Assembly (NCBI RefSeq): GCF_001613445.1
Contig: NZ_BDCJ01000003.1
Span: 372,001-436,000, forward strand
From: Nocardia grenadensis NBRC 108939
GTDB taxonomy: Bacteria; Actinomycetota; Actinomycetes; Mycobacteriales; Mycobacteriaceae
Reading direction: 5' to 3'
Length of the DNA stretch: 64,000 nt
The notes under the pieces are model-generated. The model worked only from the letters and a program-made list of their open reading frames with translations. It was not told the origin of the DNA and ran no database searches. Made by a program: the position numbers and the translations under genes. The first letter of the stretch is position 1; every line of letters begins with the position of its first letter. Below, piece after piece: positions 52,180-60,499 of the stretch.

Positions 52180-53108
52180 CGAATGCTCCTTCCACGATTC
52201 AGCGCGCTGCCCCACAGACTCGACCGGGTCTCGTCACGCCGTTCGCCGCGGCCGTAGCGACGTTCGAGCCGGCGCTGGAATATCGTGAGCAGCGACACCA
52301 CGGCCAGATACCAGAGACAGGCGACGATCAGCAGCGGCACCACCTGGTAGGTGCGGTTGTAGATGAGCTGCACGGAGAACAAGAGGTCGGTCATGGCGAT
52401 CACCGAGACCAGCGAGGTGCCCTTGAGCAGGGAGATGAACTGGTTCCCGGTAGGCGGCACGATCACCCGCATCGCCTGCGGCAGGATGATCCGCGAGAAG
52501 GTCCGCCACCGGCTGAAACCCATCGCCATCGCCGCGTCCCGCTGTCCGGCATCCACCGCCCCGATACCGGACCGGATGATCTCCGACATATAGGCGGCCT
52601 CGTGCAGGCTGAGCCCGATCAAGGCGGCAGTGAGCGGACTGATCAACTCCGTCGACGACCACGAGGCGAAGGTCGGACCGAACGGTATGCCGATCGACAG
52701 CTGCGGCAGCAGATAAGCCAGGTTGAACCAGAAGATCAACTGAACCAGCGGCGGGATACCCCGAAAGATCCCCACATACCCCTGGCACACCAGGCGCACC
52801 GGCCAGAAATCACTGTTCTGGCCCGCGGCCAGCGCCACGCCCAGCAACGAACCGACCACCATCCCGACCACGGTGATGAACACCGACATGGCCAGGCCCT
52901 TCAGGACCGTCGGGTAGAAGAGATAGCCCCAGACGATATCCCAGCCGAACCGTTCGTTCGTCACGATGAAATTGACGAGCTGGGCGGCGAGTACGAGCAG
53001 CACCGCCGAGACGATCCACCGCAGCGGTCGCAGGCGGGGCCGGGCCGTGGAGACATCGTCGGAGGTGGATACGGTCGCCGCGGGCCGCTCGGTCAGAGAT
53101 GCGGTCAT
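52176..53108 (-). CDS. polar amino acid-type ABC transporter permease
   Basis: This protein of about 310 residues has a 40-residue cytoplasmic N-terminus and at least five spans. GIFRGIPPLVQLIFWFNLAYLLPQL and SEIIRSGIGAVDAGQRDAAMAMGFSRWRTFSRIILPQAMRVIVPP (EAA loop) are the HisM/GlnP signatures. Only one permease is present, so it probably acts as a homodimer. ATG 53108 has AAGGAAA seven bases upstream and is preferred over an ATG eight codons earlier. Confidence 0.93.
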   Translation of the reverse strand: MTASLTERPAATVSTSDDVSTARPRLRPLRWIVSAVLLVLAAQLVNFIVTNERFGWDIVWGYLFYPTVLKGLAMSVFITVVGMVVGSLLGVALAAGQNSDFWPVRLVCQGYVGIFRGIPPLVQLIFWFNLAYLLPQLSIGIPFGPTFASWSSTELISPLTAALIGLSLHEAAYMSEIIRSGIGAVDAGQRDAAMAMGFSRWRTFSRIILPQAMRVIVPPTGNQFISLLKGTSLVSVIAMTDLLFSVQLIYNRTYQVVPLLIVACLWYLAVVSLLTIFQRRLERRYGRGERRDETRSSLWGSALNRGRSIR

Positions 53109-53154
53109 CGCGTTTCCTTGTTCGTCAGACATGGAATGGCTCGAAGATCCCGGC

Positions 53155-54072
53155 TCATGCCGGCGCGGTGGGGTTCAGCACGGGCTCGGGGATGGCGATG
53201 TCCTCGAGATTCCATTTCGCCACCAGCTCGTCGTACTGCCCACCGGAAAACAGCAGTTCGAAAGCCTCGTAGAAAACCGGCCCCAGACCGTTAGTCTTGG
53301 GTGAGAGCAGCACGAGCTGGTCGGCGAGGGCACCCTGCTCCTCGGTCTGCGCGACGGCACGCCAGGTATTGGGCTGCGCGGCGGCGGTATCGATGGCACC
53401 GCTCTGGGTGAGCGCGGCGGAATCGGCACGGCCGGACTGCACGGCCAGCAGGGTCGCATTGGTATCGGCCAATCCGACGAATTCGAGGGGCTGCCTACCG
53501 TTGCTCTCGCACCAGTCCGACAGCTTGGCAGCCTGTTCCTCGGTGATCGACCCGATCACGCCCGCGGTCCGGGTTCCGCATAATTCGTCCGTGCTCTGTG
53601 CGCCGATCCCTCCGTTGATCGGCAGCAGGTAGGAGGTGCGGCTGGTCAGCCATTGCACCCCGTCGAAATCCGCGAGCCGCTGCGGCGTGGCCTTGACGGG
53701 TCCGTTGAACGCGTCGTAACGACCGGACAGCATGCCGGACAGCATGGCCGGAAGACCACTGGAGACCTCCATGCGGATCGGGACCCCGAGCACGCCGGAC
53801 AGTGCCTGCTGGATATCGGGGTCCATGCCGGTGATCGTCTTCCCGTCGGCGGCCACCGTGCGGTAGGGCGGATGCGAATCGCCGACGAAGACGATTTCGC
53901 CTTTGTCCTTGACCGCTTGTGGTAGCCGCTCGTACAGCACGCCGGCGCTCTCGCCCGGGCCGGACAGCTGCTCCGTCTCGGCTGTTTTCTCGTCGATCGA
54001 CGTACATCCGGCGAGTGCCAGGGCGAGCAGCGCGACGATGGCGACGAACGCCTGTGTTCGGGTCGGTCTCAT
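53155..54072 (-). CDS. polar amino acid-type ABC substrate-binding lipoprotein
   Basis: This 305-residue periplasmic-type binding protein has a lipoprotein signal (LLALALAGCTS, lipidated Cys23). GEIVFVGDSHPPYRTVAADGKTITGMDPDIQQALSGVLGVPIRMEV and AMLSGMLSGRYDAFNGPVKATPQRLADFDGV follow the family-3 pattern. The usual conserved Arg/Asp pair that grips the alpha-amino/carboxyl groups is not obvious, and two Cys (ELCGTR, DWCESNG) may form a disulfide. The substrate is therefore probably an acid or amino-acid-like compound rather than a standard amino acid. It heads the operon behind a clear promoter. Confidence 0.9.
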   Translation of the reverse strand: MRPTRTQAFVAIVALLALALAGCTSIDEKTAETEQLSGPGESAGVLYERLPQAVKDKGEIVFVGDSHPPYRTVAADGKTITGMDPDIQQALSGVLGVPIRMEVSSGLPAMLSGMLSGRYDAFNGPVKATPQRLADFDGVQWLTSRTSYLLPINGGIGAQSTDELCGTRTAGVIGSITEEQAAKLSDWCESNGRQPLEFVGLADTNATLLAVQSGRADSAALTQSGAIDTAAAQPNTWRAVAQTEEQGALADQLVLLSPKTNGLGPVFYEAFELLFSGGQYDELVAKWNLEDIAIPEPVLNPTAPA

Positions 54073-54163
54073 CGAGTCCCTCACGTGATGAGTGTCCAGT
54101 GGGTCTGTGCACGCTTCGGGCCTGTGACGAGAACCGCCATGAGCAACCGATGTGACCTGGCAT

Positions 54164-54192
54164 ACATTAGCCGTATTCACTACTACCGTCAA
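54164..54192 (-). promoter_or_regulatory. sigma70-type promoter of the ABC/CoA-transferase/dehydratase operon
   Basis: On the minus strand TTGACG (54192-54187) and TAATGT (54169-54164) are separated by exactly 17 bases. Just upstream of the -35 box, AATGA-ACTTAG-TCATT forms an inverted repeat, a possible operator for the PaaX-like regulator. The region 54073-54206 contains no other gene. Confidence 0.6.
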
Positions 54193-54206
54193 CAAAATGA
54201 CTAAGT

Positions 54207-55076
54207 TCATTCCAGGACAGATGGTTCCAGTGAACGCAGTTCCAGCCGATGCGCGGCCTCCGCCCGGGCGACCGTGTCCAGCCGGTCGTGCAGAGCGTGG
54301 AATGCGCGCTGCGCCGCAGCCGCGGGCCAGTCCGCGGGCAGGTGCTCGACGGGCAACCGGGGATCCTGGCGGATGACGTCCAGCCACTCCGTCACCAGCA
54401 GAAGCTGTACCGCCAGCGCGTCGTGCGCCCGAGAGCGGTCGGTGGCCCCCCAACGCCCGAGGAAATCGCAGTACAGCGCCGCGATACCCGCCACGTCCCA
54501 GGCATCGCGCAGCATGGCGGGGATATCGGTCTCGGCATCGGCACGACTGCGGAAAACGCGGATCCGGTCGGCGCCCTCGACACCCTCGAGGATCTCCCGG
54601 ACATTCGTCGTCGATGGTGCGATCCACAGGCCACCCTGCAACGACCCGAAGCCCGCCCACTGCAGCCGCGCCCGCAGATCGTGCCGCTGCCGCTGCCAGG
54701 ATTCCGGGAAACTGAAGGTCAACATGGTCCACGAACCGTCCCAATTCGCCTCGACCGCGCCGGTACGCCAGATCCGCACATGACCATCCCGCAGGATCTC
54801 GGTCAACCGGGCGGTCAACACCATGTAGGCCTGGCGACCTACGCGGTGCCGATCCAGTAGACCGCGTTTGACCATACGGTTGAGCGTGGAGCGGGTAGCG
54901 TGCTCACCGATACCGACGGAGGCGAGCACATCGATCAGGCTGGTCGTACTCACCATCGCGTGGCGATCGAGTACATAGCGCCCCAAAACGGTCAGCAGAA
55001 CGCTCTGCGGTTTCACCGACGACGCGATATCATCAGTTAAAATCTCTGCATTCGTCACAAATATGACGATATACAT
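54207..55076 (-). CDS. PaaX-family transcriptional regulator
   Basis: This protein of about 289 residues shows the PaaX outline: KPQSVLLTVLGRYVLDRHAMVSTTSLIDVLASVGIGEHATRSTLNRMVKRGLLDR as winged helix, a central domain starting WDGSWTMLTFSFPESWQRQRHDLRARLQWAGFGSLQGGLWIAP, and a C-terminal DFLGRWGATD segment. PaaX proteins repress by sensing aryl-CoA thioesters such as phenylacetyl-CoA. ATG 55076 is chosen as the first start in frame; a GTG at 55058 is possible. It lies upstream of and in line with the operon and is the best candidate for its regulator, which suggests that a CoA thioester is the inducer. Confidence 0.85.
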   Translation of the reverse strand: MYIVIFVTNAEILTDDIASSVKPQSVLLTVLGRYVLDRHAMVSTTSLIDVLASVGIGEHATRSTLNRMVKRGLLDRHRVGRQAYMVLTARLTEILRDGHVRIWRTGAVEANWDGSWTMLTFSFPESWQRQRHDLRARLQWAGFGSLQGGLWIAPSTTNVREILEGVEGADRIRVFRSRADAETDIPAMLRDAWDVAGIAALYCDFLGRWGATDRSRAHDALAVQLLLVTEWLDVIRQDPRLPVEHLPADWPAAAAQRAFHALHDRLDTVARAEAAHRLELRSLEPSVLE

Positions 55077-55304
55077 GTCCCGCCGTCGGCGGTAGCCCGC
55101 CGCATGCACCGGCCCGGCACAGCAGCGATCCGCTCATCCGGCCGGGCCGCCGAGACCAGAGCCAGGAGTAGCCGCCGGAAGCGGACATGCCCGGGGCTGC
55201 ACTGTGCGTTCGCCGCGACCTTCCGTCACGGGCGCCCGCCGGACACTAGCGGTGAGGTCGAGCCTCGTTCCCGTGGCGGTGCCCAGTCACCGGTCGGGGC
55301 TTTG

Positions 55305-55405
55305 CCGTTGCGCGAACTGGGCCGCCGTGAGGGCCGCTACGGCTTGGAGACCCTATACATCGGCGGGGGCAGGGATCGCCAGCGGTTTTCGAACGCATCG
55401 CGTAG
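55305..55405 (+). pseudogene. C-terminal remnant of a thiolase
   Basis: The sequence encodes LRELGRREGRYGLETLYIGGG, nearly the same as LRELDRREGRYALETMCIGGG near the end of PcaF (37432-37535). After the GGG, a one-base shift restores QG.PAVFERIA and a stop at 55403-55405, matching the PcaF end. The rest of the gene is missing. About 33 codons of a once complete thiolase remain. No other gene is seen in 55110-55532. Confidence 0.65.
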
Positions 55406-55532
55406 GGGATCCGCACTCGGAATCGAATCCCGCGTGTCTGCCCGGCCCCCGCGCGAGCACGCCGTAGTCTGCGCCCGACCAGGCTTTATCCGGCTGTATC
55501 GAGCGGGAGGTAGGCATGGCGGGCGAATTCCG

Positions 55533-56588
55533 ATGCGGCCGGGACAGGGCCGTGGCACTCCGGTGGCGCCCGAGCGCGCCCGCGGCCGTGGTCGCCTACC
55601 CCGGCACCGGCCGCTGAGCCCCGCGGGCCGGGCGGCGGTCCCGGCGCCGATGCTCGCCACCCCGGGCCGTCCACCGGACACTCCGGACTGGGCGGTGGAG
55701 ATGAAATGGGACGGGGTCCGTGCCCTCGTGATCTGCTCGGGTGCGGACTGCCGCCTCTACAGCCGCAACCGCCGCGAGATCACCGGCTCCTATCCCGATC
55801 TGGTCACCGCCCTGACCGGCCGCCTCGGCGGCCGGGACGTGATGCTCGACGGCGAGATCATCGCGCAGACCCCCGCCGGTGCGCCGTCGTTCCGCCTGCT
55901 ACAGCGCCGTATGCACGTCGTGCGGCCGAGCCGGGCGCTGATCGGTGCGGTCCCGGTGCAGTTGTTCCTGTTCGACATCCTCACCGATGCAGCTGCGGAT
56001 GTGACCGGCCTGCCCTACCTCGATCGTCGCGAACGCCTGCAGGCACTGGCGCTGGACAGCGCACCGCTGCAAACCCCGCCGTACTGGGTGGGTACGCCCG
56101 CCGACCGGTTACTCGACGCGGCACGGGACAACGGGCTGGAAGGCATCATCTCCAAACGCCTCGACTCGACCTACCATCCCGGCCGCCGCTCCCCGGCCTG
56201 GATCAAGACCCCCATCCGCAAGACCACCGAGGCCGTCGTAGCCGGCTGGACCGCCGGCACCGGCTCGGCGAGCGCGACATTCGGCTCGCTGATCCTCGCC
56301 GCCCACGACGCCGACGGGCGGCTCGTGCACATCGGCAATGTGGGTACCGGTTTCACATCGGCCGCCCGCCGGGCGCTGCGGACCCGGCTGGACGAGATCG
56401 CCCGCTCGGAGGCGCTGTTCCCCTTGACCCCGGCGCGCTTCGGCCGCCCCGGGGCCCCGCATTGGGTGGATCCGGTGCTCGTCGGCGATATCGAATACCG
56501 CGAGTACACCGGGGAGGGTCTGCGACATCCGAGCTGGCGGGGACTGCGCAACGACAAGACCCCGGACGAGGTGGGGATGCCCGAGTAA
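55533..56588 (+). CDS. ATP-dependent DNA ligase (LigD ligase-domain type)
   Basis: This protein of about 351 residues contains only the ligase core: PMLATPG, the adenylation motif EMKWDGVRAL with Lys58, LYSRNRREITGSYPDL, MLDGEII, EGIISKRLDSTYHPGRRSPAWIKTPI and a C-terminal OB-like domain (GSASATFGSLILAAHDADGRLVHIGNVGTGF). It lacks the primase and phosphoesterase domains of full LigD, like mycobacterial LigC-type enzymes for repair or NHEJ backup. The start is uncertain: the conserved P before MLA shows it lies upstream of 55650, so ATG 55533 is used. A 33-residue ORF with a better ribosome-binding site starts at 55516 in another frame. Confidence 0.87.
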   Translation: MRPGQGRGTPVAPERARGRGRLPRHRPLSPAGRAAVPAPMLATPGRPPDTPDWAVEMKWDGVRALVICSGADCRLYSRNRREITGSYPDLVTALTGRLGGRDVMLDGEIIAQTPAGAPSFRLLQRRMHVVRPSRALIGAVPVQLFLFDILTDAAADVTGLPYLDRRERLQALALDSAPLQTPPYWVGTPADRLLDAARDNGLEGIISKRLDSTYHPGRRSPAWIKTPIRKTTEAVVAGWTAGTGSASATFGSLILAAHDADGRLVHIGNVGTGFTSAARRALRTRLDEIARSEALFPLTPARFGRPGAPHWVDPVLVGDIEYREYTGEGLRHPSWRGLRNDKTPDEVGMPE

Positions 56589-56680
56589 TGCCGGATCCCG
56601 CGTTTCGTGATCTACTCGGACCGCCGCCGCGGTATCCGGAAATTCCGGCAGCACGGCGTCCCCCGGTACATCCTCCAGGT

Positions 56681-57427
56681 ATGAGTACGCAGCCGCCCGC
56701 CGATCCCGAAACCTCCGTCGCGCCCGAATATTTCGCTACCCGTGACGAGCACCCGAGCCCCCGTCTGCTCTACGCGGTCCGGCACGGTCAGAGCACCGTC
56801 AATGCCGGTATCCGCCCCGCGACCCCCGCCGAAGCCGACGATATGGTCATCGAGCTGACCGATCTCGGAAAACGCCAGGCCGCCGCCCTGGGGCGATGGG
56901 CTGCCGCGCTGCCGCCCGAGCAACTCCCGGAAATCGTCCTGTGCTCGCCGTATCGACGGGCGGTGCAGACCTGGCAGCTCGCGGAAACCGAACTCCGGGC
57001 GGCCGGCATCGCGCTGCCCGGCCGGGTGACCGACCCGCGCCTGTACGACCGGTTCCGCGGCACACTCGCACATACCCCCGTCTCGGAGGTCCGGGAACGC
57101 TACCCCGAGCAGTACGCGGCCGAGCAGGCCGATCCGCTCGGCTACCGGCCGCCCGGCGGCGAATCCTTCCACGATGTCGCCGCCCGGGTGACGGGGGTGC
57201 TCGACCGCATCGCCGCCGATACCCGGCACCGCCGGGTACTCATCGTCGCGCACGATGCGGTGATCCTGCTGCTGCGCCGCCTGCTCGAGCACCTCGACGA
57301 CGCCGGAACACTCGCCGTCGCCGCCCAGGGCCTGGCCGGAAACGCCTCTGTCACCGCGTGGGCGGAGGAGGCCGGCGACTACCGCCTGCTGTACTACGAC
57401 CACCGCGCGCATCTCCCCCGAGCATGA
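56681..57427 (+). CDS. histidine phosphatase superfamily protein (phosphoglycerate mutase-like)
   Basis: This protein of about 248 residues has a phospho-acceptor His in [15 protein letters not shown] (RHG motif), Arg in [26 protein letters not shown], and the second His in [16 protein letters not shown]. The family dephosphorylates sugar phosphates or phosphoproteins; the substrate is unknown. ATG 56681 is used; an ATG at 56588 overlapping the ligase stop (TAATG) would add 31 Pro-rich residues and couple translation to the ligase. Confidence 0.88.
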   Translation: MSTQPPADPETSVAPEYFATRDEHPSPRLLYAVRHGQSTVNAGIRPATPAEADDMVIELTDLGKRQAAALGRWAAALPPEQLPEIVLCSPYRRAVQTWQLAETELRAAGIALPGRVTDPRLYDRFRGTLAHTPVSEVRERYPEQYAAEQADPLGYRPPGGESFHDVAARVTGVLDRIAADTRHRRVLIVAHDAVILLLRRLLEHLDDAGTLAVAAQGLAGNASVTAWAEEAGDYRLLYYDHRAHLPRA

Positions 57428-57500
57428 CCGTCCGGGCCGGGCGGACGGCCGCCGGGTTGTCCTGGGGTCGCAGCATTGTTACTGTCCGTTTCGTACACGT

Positions 57501-57657
57501 TCTCAGGGCGGGGTGGAATTCCCCACCGGCGGTCATGGCATCCGGTCCGATCCGGTGCACGAGCCCGCGAGCGCCACCGTGTCCTCGGACGCGGTGGGTC
57601 GAGCAGATTCCGGTGTGATCCCGGAGCCGACGGTCACAGTCCGGATGAAAGAGAACG
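57501..57657 (+). promoter_or_regulatory. FMN riboswitch (RFN element)
   Basis: The hallmark segments occur in order: TCTCAGGGCGGGGTG with AATTCCCCACCGGCGGT, AGCCCGCGAGCG, a variable stem, GCAGATTCCGGTG with ATCCCGGAGCCGACGGT, and ACAGTCCGGATGAAAGAGAA. This is a complete RFN aptamer. It ends about 80 bases before the lumazine synthase start, so FMN should repress that gene. The rest of 57428-57737 holds no gene. Confidence 0.95.
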
Positions 57658-57737
57658 CGGCACCGGAGTGCCCGCGCGCGGGCGGCTCCTGTTCGCGTCG
57701 TCATGCCCTGGGTGACACAGCGAGCAGGAGGAACAGA

Positions 57738-58184
57738 ATGTCACCCACACCGAACCGCATCGCCCTCGTCGCCGCCCGGTGGCACGCCGATATCGTCGAC
57801 CGGGCCGTCGCGGCCTGCCGAGCCGGGCTCACCGAGCGCGGCGTCGTCGATATCGATATCTTCGAAGTCCCCGGCGCCTTCGAGATACCGCTACGTATCA
57901 AGCAATTGGCCACCACCGGCCGATACGCGGGTATCGCGGGCTGTGCCCTGGTAGTGGACGGCGGTATCTACCGGCACGATTTCGTGGCGGCGACCGTGGT
58001 GGACGCGTTGATGCGGATACAGCTCGACACCGGGGTACCGGTCTTCTCGGCGGTCCTGACCCCGCATCACTTCCACGAACACACCGAACATCTGGAGTAC
58101 TTCACTCGGCACTTCGAGATCAAGGGCGCGGAACTGGCCGCCGCCATCGCGGCCACGCTGGCCTCGGCCCCGATCCCCGTCTGA
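57738..58184 (+). CDS. ribH: 6,7-dimethyl-8-ribityllumazine synthase, type II (RibH2-like)
   Basis: This enzyme condenses 5-amino-6-ribitylaminouracil with 3,4-dihydroxybutanone phosphate in riboflavin synthesis. It has 148 residues. [70 protein letters not shown] and [19 protein letters not shown] are characteristic; the long HDFVA...HFHEH pattern is that of type II (decameric, Brucella RibH2-like) rather than type I enzymes. It follows an FMN riboswitch and is not next to other rib genes. Confidence 0.93.
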   Translation: MSPTPNRIALVAARWHADIVDRAVAACRAGLTERGVVDIDIFEVPGAFEIPLRIKQLATTGRYAGIAGCALVVDGGIYRHDFVAATVVDALMRIQLDTGVPVFSAVLTPHHFHEHTEHLEYFTRHFEIKGAELAAAIAATLASAPIPV

Positions 58185-58250
58185 TCGAAGACCGGACGCC
58201 ACCGGGTGAACTGTTTCCCGGCGGCTTTCCGGTCATCCGGATCGGTACTC

Positions 58251-58473
58251 TCAGAGCTGCGAACCGCCGCCGTCTACGACGAGTTCGCGCCGGTTGTGCA
58301 GGTGGCGTCCAACGCGAGGAACAGTACCGCCCGAGCGACCTCGGCCCAGGTGTTCCCATGCGGGACGTCGGGTGGTACGCGGCCACCTTGGGCTTCGTCC
58401 CCTCGAGCGCATTACCGGCGTGCCTGACCACCTGCTGGCCACGGAAATTCCAGTTGATCCACCGGGTCTCCAA
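58251..58473 (-). pseudogene. C-terminal remnant of a short-chain dehydrogenase
   Basis: Reading leftward, one frame gives ALEGTKPKVAAYHPTSRMGT, a second gives AEVARAVLFLALDATCTTGA, and a third gives ELVVDGGGSQL plus a stop at 58251. Joined, they form the normal end of an SDR (RMGTPEEVARAVLFLASD...TGAELVVDGGG). Two single-base shifts break it, one of them a missing G at the TTGA-ELV junction. The region 58185-58627 contains nothing else that can be assigned, although a plus-strand frame near 58480-58640 has coding-like bias. Confidence 0.6.
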
Positions 58474-58627
58474 GCGTCCCTCGCTGAACCGGAGCTCATC
58501 GGGCGCACGGTCATCGTCCTGTACCGCTTCGACCTGTCACCGACTACGAAGGAATACCGCACGTTCTCAGAAGTGGCACGCACGCTCGGCACCGAGAATC
58601 GGTTCGAACCCTACTTCGAGGAGCACC

Positions 58628-59044
58628 ATGCGAAGCCATACCTGGGGCCGGCTCCTACTCGGCGCGGCCGCCGTCCTGAACCTCCTTCCCGCTGTCGCTG
58701 TGCTCTCCGTGGAACGGGCGAGTGCGGCCTACGGGATCGATCCGGTAGGCGCCGACCTGCGCCTGCTGCTCCGCCATCGCGGACTGTTGTTCGCGATCTT
58801 GGGAGTGGCCCTCATCGTCGCGGTGTTCCGGCCCCGGCTGCGGCCCGCCGCCATTGTGGCCAATGCGGTGAGTATGGCGGGATTCGTGGCGTTGCTCCCG
58901 GCCGAGGGACCGGTGGGCCCGGAACTGCTGCGCGTCGCGGCCGTGGATGCCGGCGGCCTGGTACTTCTCGCCGGGGCCGCGGCCCTTCTCCTCCGGAACC
59001 AACGCATTGGAGGCGGCCTGATCAGCCGACCGGCAGCCCACTGA
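58628..59044 (+). CDS. small integral membrane protein (138 aa)
   Basis: The ATG has GAGGAG six bases upstream. Four hydrophobic spans are visible (LLLGAAAVLNLLPAVAVLSV; LLFAILGVALIVAVF; AAIVANAVSMAGFVALL; AAVDAGGLVLLAGAAALLLR). AYGIDPVGADLRLLLRHRGLLFAILG between spans 1 and 2 is probably a conserved loop. The family is not recognised with confidence; it resembles small DUF4345-like proteins. Its last 23 bases overlap the convergent carboxypeptidase gene. Confidence 0.7.
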   Translation: MRSHTWGRLLLGAAAVLNLLPAVAVLSVERASAAYGIDPVGADLRLLLRHRGLLFAILGVALIVAVFRPRLRPAAIVANAVSMAGFVALLPAEGPVGPELLRVAAVDAGGLVLLAGAAALLLRNQRIGGGLISRPAAH

Positions 59045-59933
59045 GGATCGGGAGAAAACCCCAGTCCATGATCCGTGCGGCGTCGGTCGCCGCGGCGGCC
59101 AGGTCGTCGGGTGAACTGTTGAGGACCACACCGATCAGCCGCTGCGCACCCCGGGAGGCTTCGAACAGCAGGCAGGTCCCGGCAGCGTCCGTGGACCCGG
59201 TCTTGATTCCGGTGGTGCCCGGATAATCGCGGAGCAGATCGTTGGTGGTCTCCCAGACGTGGGCCCGGTTCGCGGGACCGGCGGGCAGGTAGTGGACCTG
59301 CGATCCGGCGATCTCCTGGAAGACCGGATCGGCCATTGCGTGCCGACCGAGCCGCACCAGCTCCGCCGGGGTGGAGTACGTAGCGTAATCGTCGGGGGCG
59401 GGCAGGCCACTGGGATCGCTGAAATATGTGTTCGGCATTCCCAGCCGCTGCGCGGTGGCGTTCATCCTGGCGAGGAAAGCGTCCTGGCCCGGTCCGAACG
59501 CCTCCGCCAGGGCATAGGCGGCGTCGCAGCCCGAGGGCAGCATCATCGCGTACAACAGCTCACGTGCGGTGAGCACCTCGCCGGGAGCCAGTCCGGCGGT
59601 ACTTCCGCCGTAGGCGGCCGCGTAGTCGACGGCCGCTCGCGGCACCGTGACCGGACGCTCGAGGTCGCCCGATTCGAGCACGACCACCGCCGTCATCACC
59701 TTGGTGATACTGGCGATCGGGACGCGGGCATCCGGCTGCCGCGACCACACGAGCAATCCGGTACCGGCTTCCGCCAGCGCCGCCGCCGGCGCCCGCACTC
59801 CCTCCGGTTGCAGTGTCAGCGGAAACGGCAGCTGAGCCGAGCCGCCGGAAACCGGGACGGCCGCGGCGGTGGGCGCGAAGACGACGAGTATTCCGGCGAC
59901 GGTCGCCGTCAGTACACGGACATAGGTTCGCAT
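59022..59933 (-). CDS. D-alanyl-D-alanine carboxypeptidase (peptidase S11, secreted)
   Basis: It trims the D-Ala from peptidoglycan stem peptides outside the membrane. The signal peptide is MRTYVRVLTATVAGILVVFAPTAAA. The active-site SxxK is SITK (Ser75, Lys78) and KTG is in GIKTGSTDAAG (243-245). The second motif, normally SxN, is SGC (134-136, with Cys136), a variant. The C-terminal membrane-binding helix of typical DacA/DacB is absent; the chain ends soon after the catalytic domain. ATG 59933 is used; a GTG two codons upstream is possible. Confidence 0.9.
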   Translation of the reverse strand: MRTYVRVLTATVAGILVVFAPTAAAVPVSGGSAQLPFPLTLQPEGVRAPAAALAEAGTGLLVWSRQPDARVPIASITKVMTAVVVLESGDLERPVTVPRAAVDYAAAYGGSTAGLAPGEVLTARELLYAMMLPSGCDAAYALAEAFGPGQDAFLARMNATAQRLGMPNTYFSDPSGLPAPDDYATYSTPAELVRLGRHAMADPVFQEIAGSQVHYLPAGPANRAHVWETTNDLLRDYPGTTGIKTGSTDAAGTCLLFEASRGAQRLIGVVLNSSPDDLAAAATDAARIMDWGFLPILSGLPVG

Positions 59934-60053
59934 CGCCACATTGTGGCGGCCGACCTCGTCGAACAGCGGGATTTCCGATCGGAGTCGCGGCTGCTCACCC
60001 GGTCGACCGGGACCGGCCCCGGCAGCCGCCTCTCCGCGCGGCGCGCGCAGCCG

Positions 60054-60419
60054 TCAGGCGTCCTGCCTGATCTCCGCGAAACTCGCCCACTGGACCTCGG
60101 CGATATCGTTCGCCTCGTCGTTGAAGGTCGTATCGATCCACTCCAGGATCTGGTCCTCCGCTTTCCGCAATACGGATTCCGGCGCATCGACCGGGGAGGT
60201 CATCTCGAGAGAGAAGTAGGTGCGCTCGCCCGGCTCCTGACCGGGATGCTCTTCGGCCCAGGCCAGGTGCATGCGGCGCTCACCTTCGGCCTTCGGCGCC
60301 AGTTCTGTTCTCGCCTCGGCGAATTCGGGGAACTTCGCCAGTTCACCGGCCGCGGCCGAACGCACGGAATCGGCTTGCGCGGGTGTGCAGTACAGCTGGA
60401 CAACCAGATAGCTACTCAC
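60054..60419 (-). CDS. hypothetical protein (121 aa)
   Basis: This soluble acidic protein starts at GTG 60419 (VSSYLVVQLYCTPAQADSVRSAAAGELAKFPEF). It contains LAWAEEHPGQEPGERTYFSLEMTSPVDAPESVLRKAEDQILEWIDTTFNDEANDIAEVQWASF. The alternating beta-alpha pattern suggests a ferredoxin-like fold. There is no signal peptide. The upstream frame is a decayed regulator sequence, so the start is placed where coding bias begins. Family unknown. Confidence 0.6.
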   Translation of the reverse strand: MSSYLVVQLYCTPAQADSVRSAAAGELAKFPEFAEARTELAPKAEGERRMHLAWAEEHPGQEPGERTYFSLEMTSPVDAPESVLRKAEDQILEWIDTTFNDEANDIAEVQWASFAEIRQDA

Positions 60420-60499
60420 GCTACCGGCCACATCCTCTCGGTTGATCGCATGGCAGTGCCGCTCGTTGCACGCAAACCGGTGAACTCGCGGTCGTGGCA

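Noticed and set aside
55516..55617. 33-codon ORF with GGGAGGT ribosome-binding site just before the ATP-dependent ligase
   Set aside because: It overlaps the probable ligase N-terminus in another frame and has no recognisable features; it may be a leader peptide but this cannot be supported.
58440..58650. Plus-strand frame with coding-like bias (GRTVIVLYRFDLSPTTKEYRT) before the membrane protein
   Set aside because: No start with a ribosome-binding site and the frame runs into the next gene; family not recognised, so not called.
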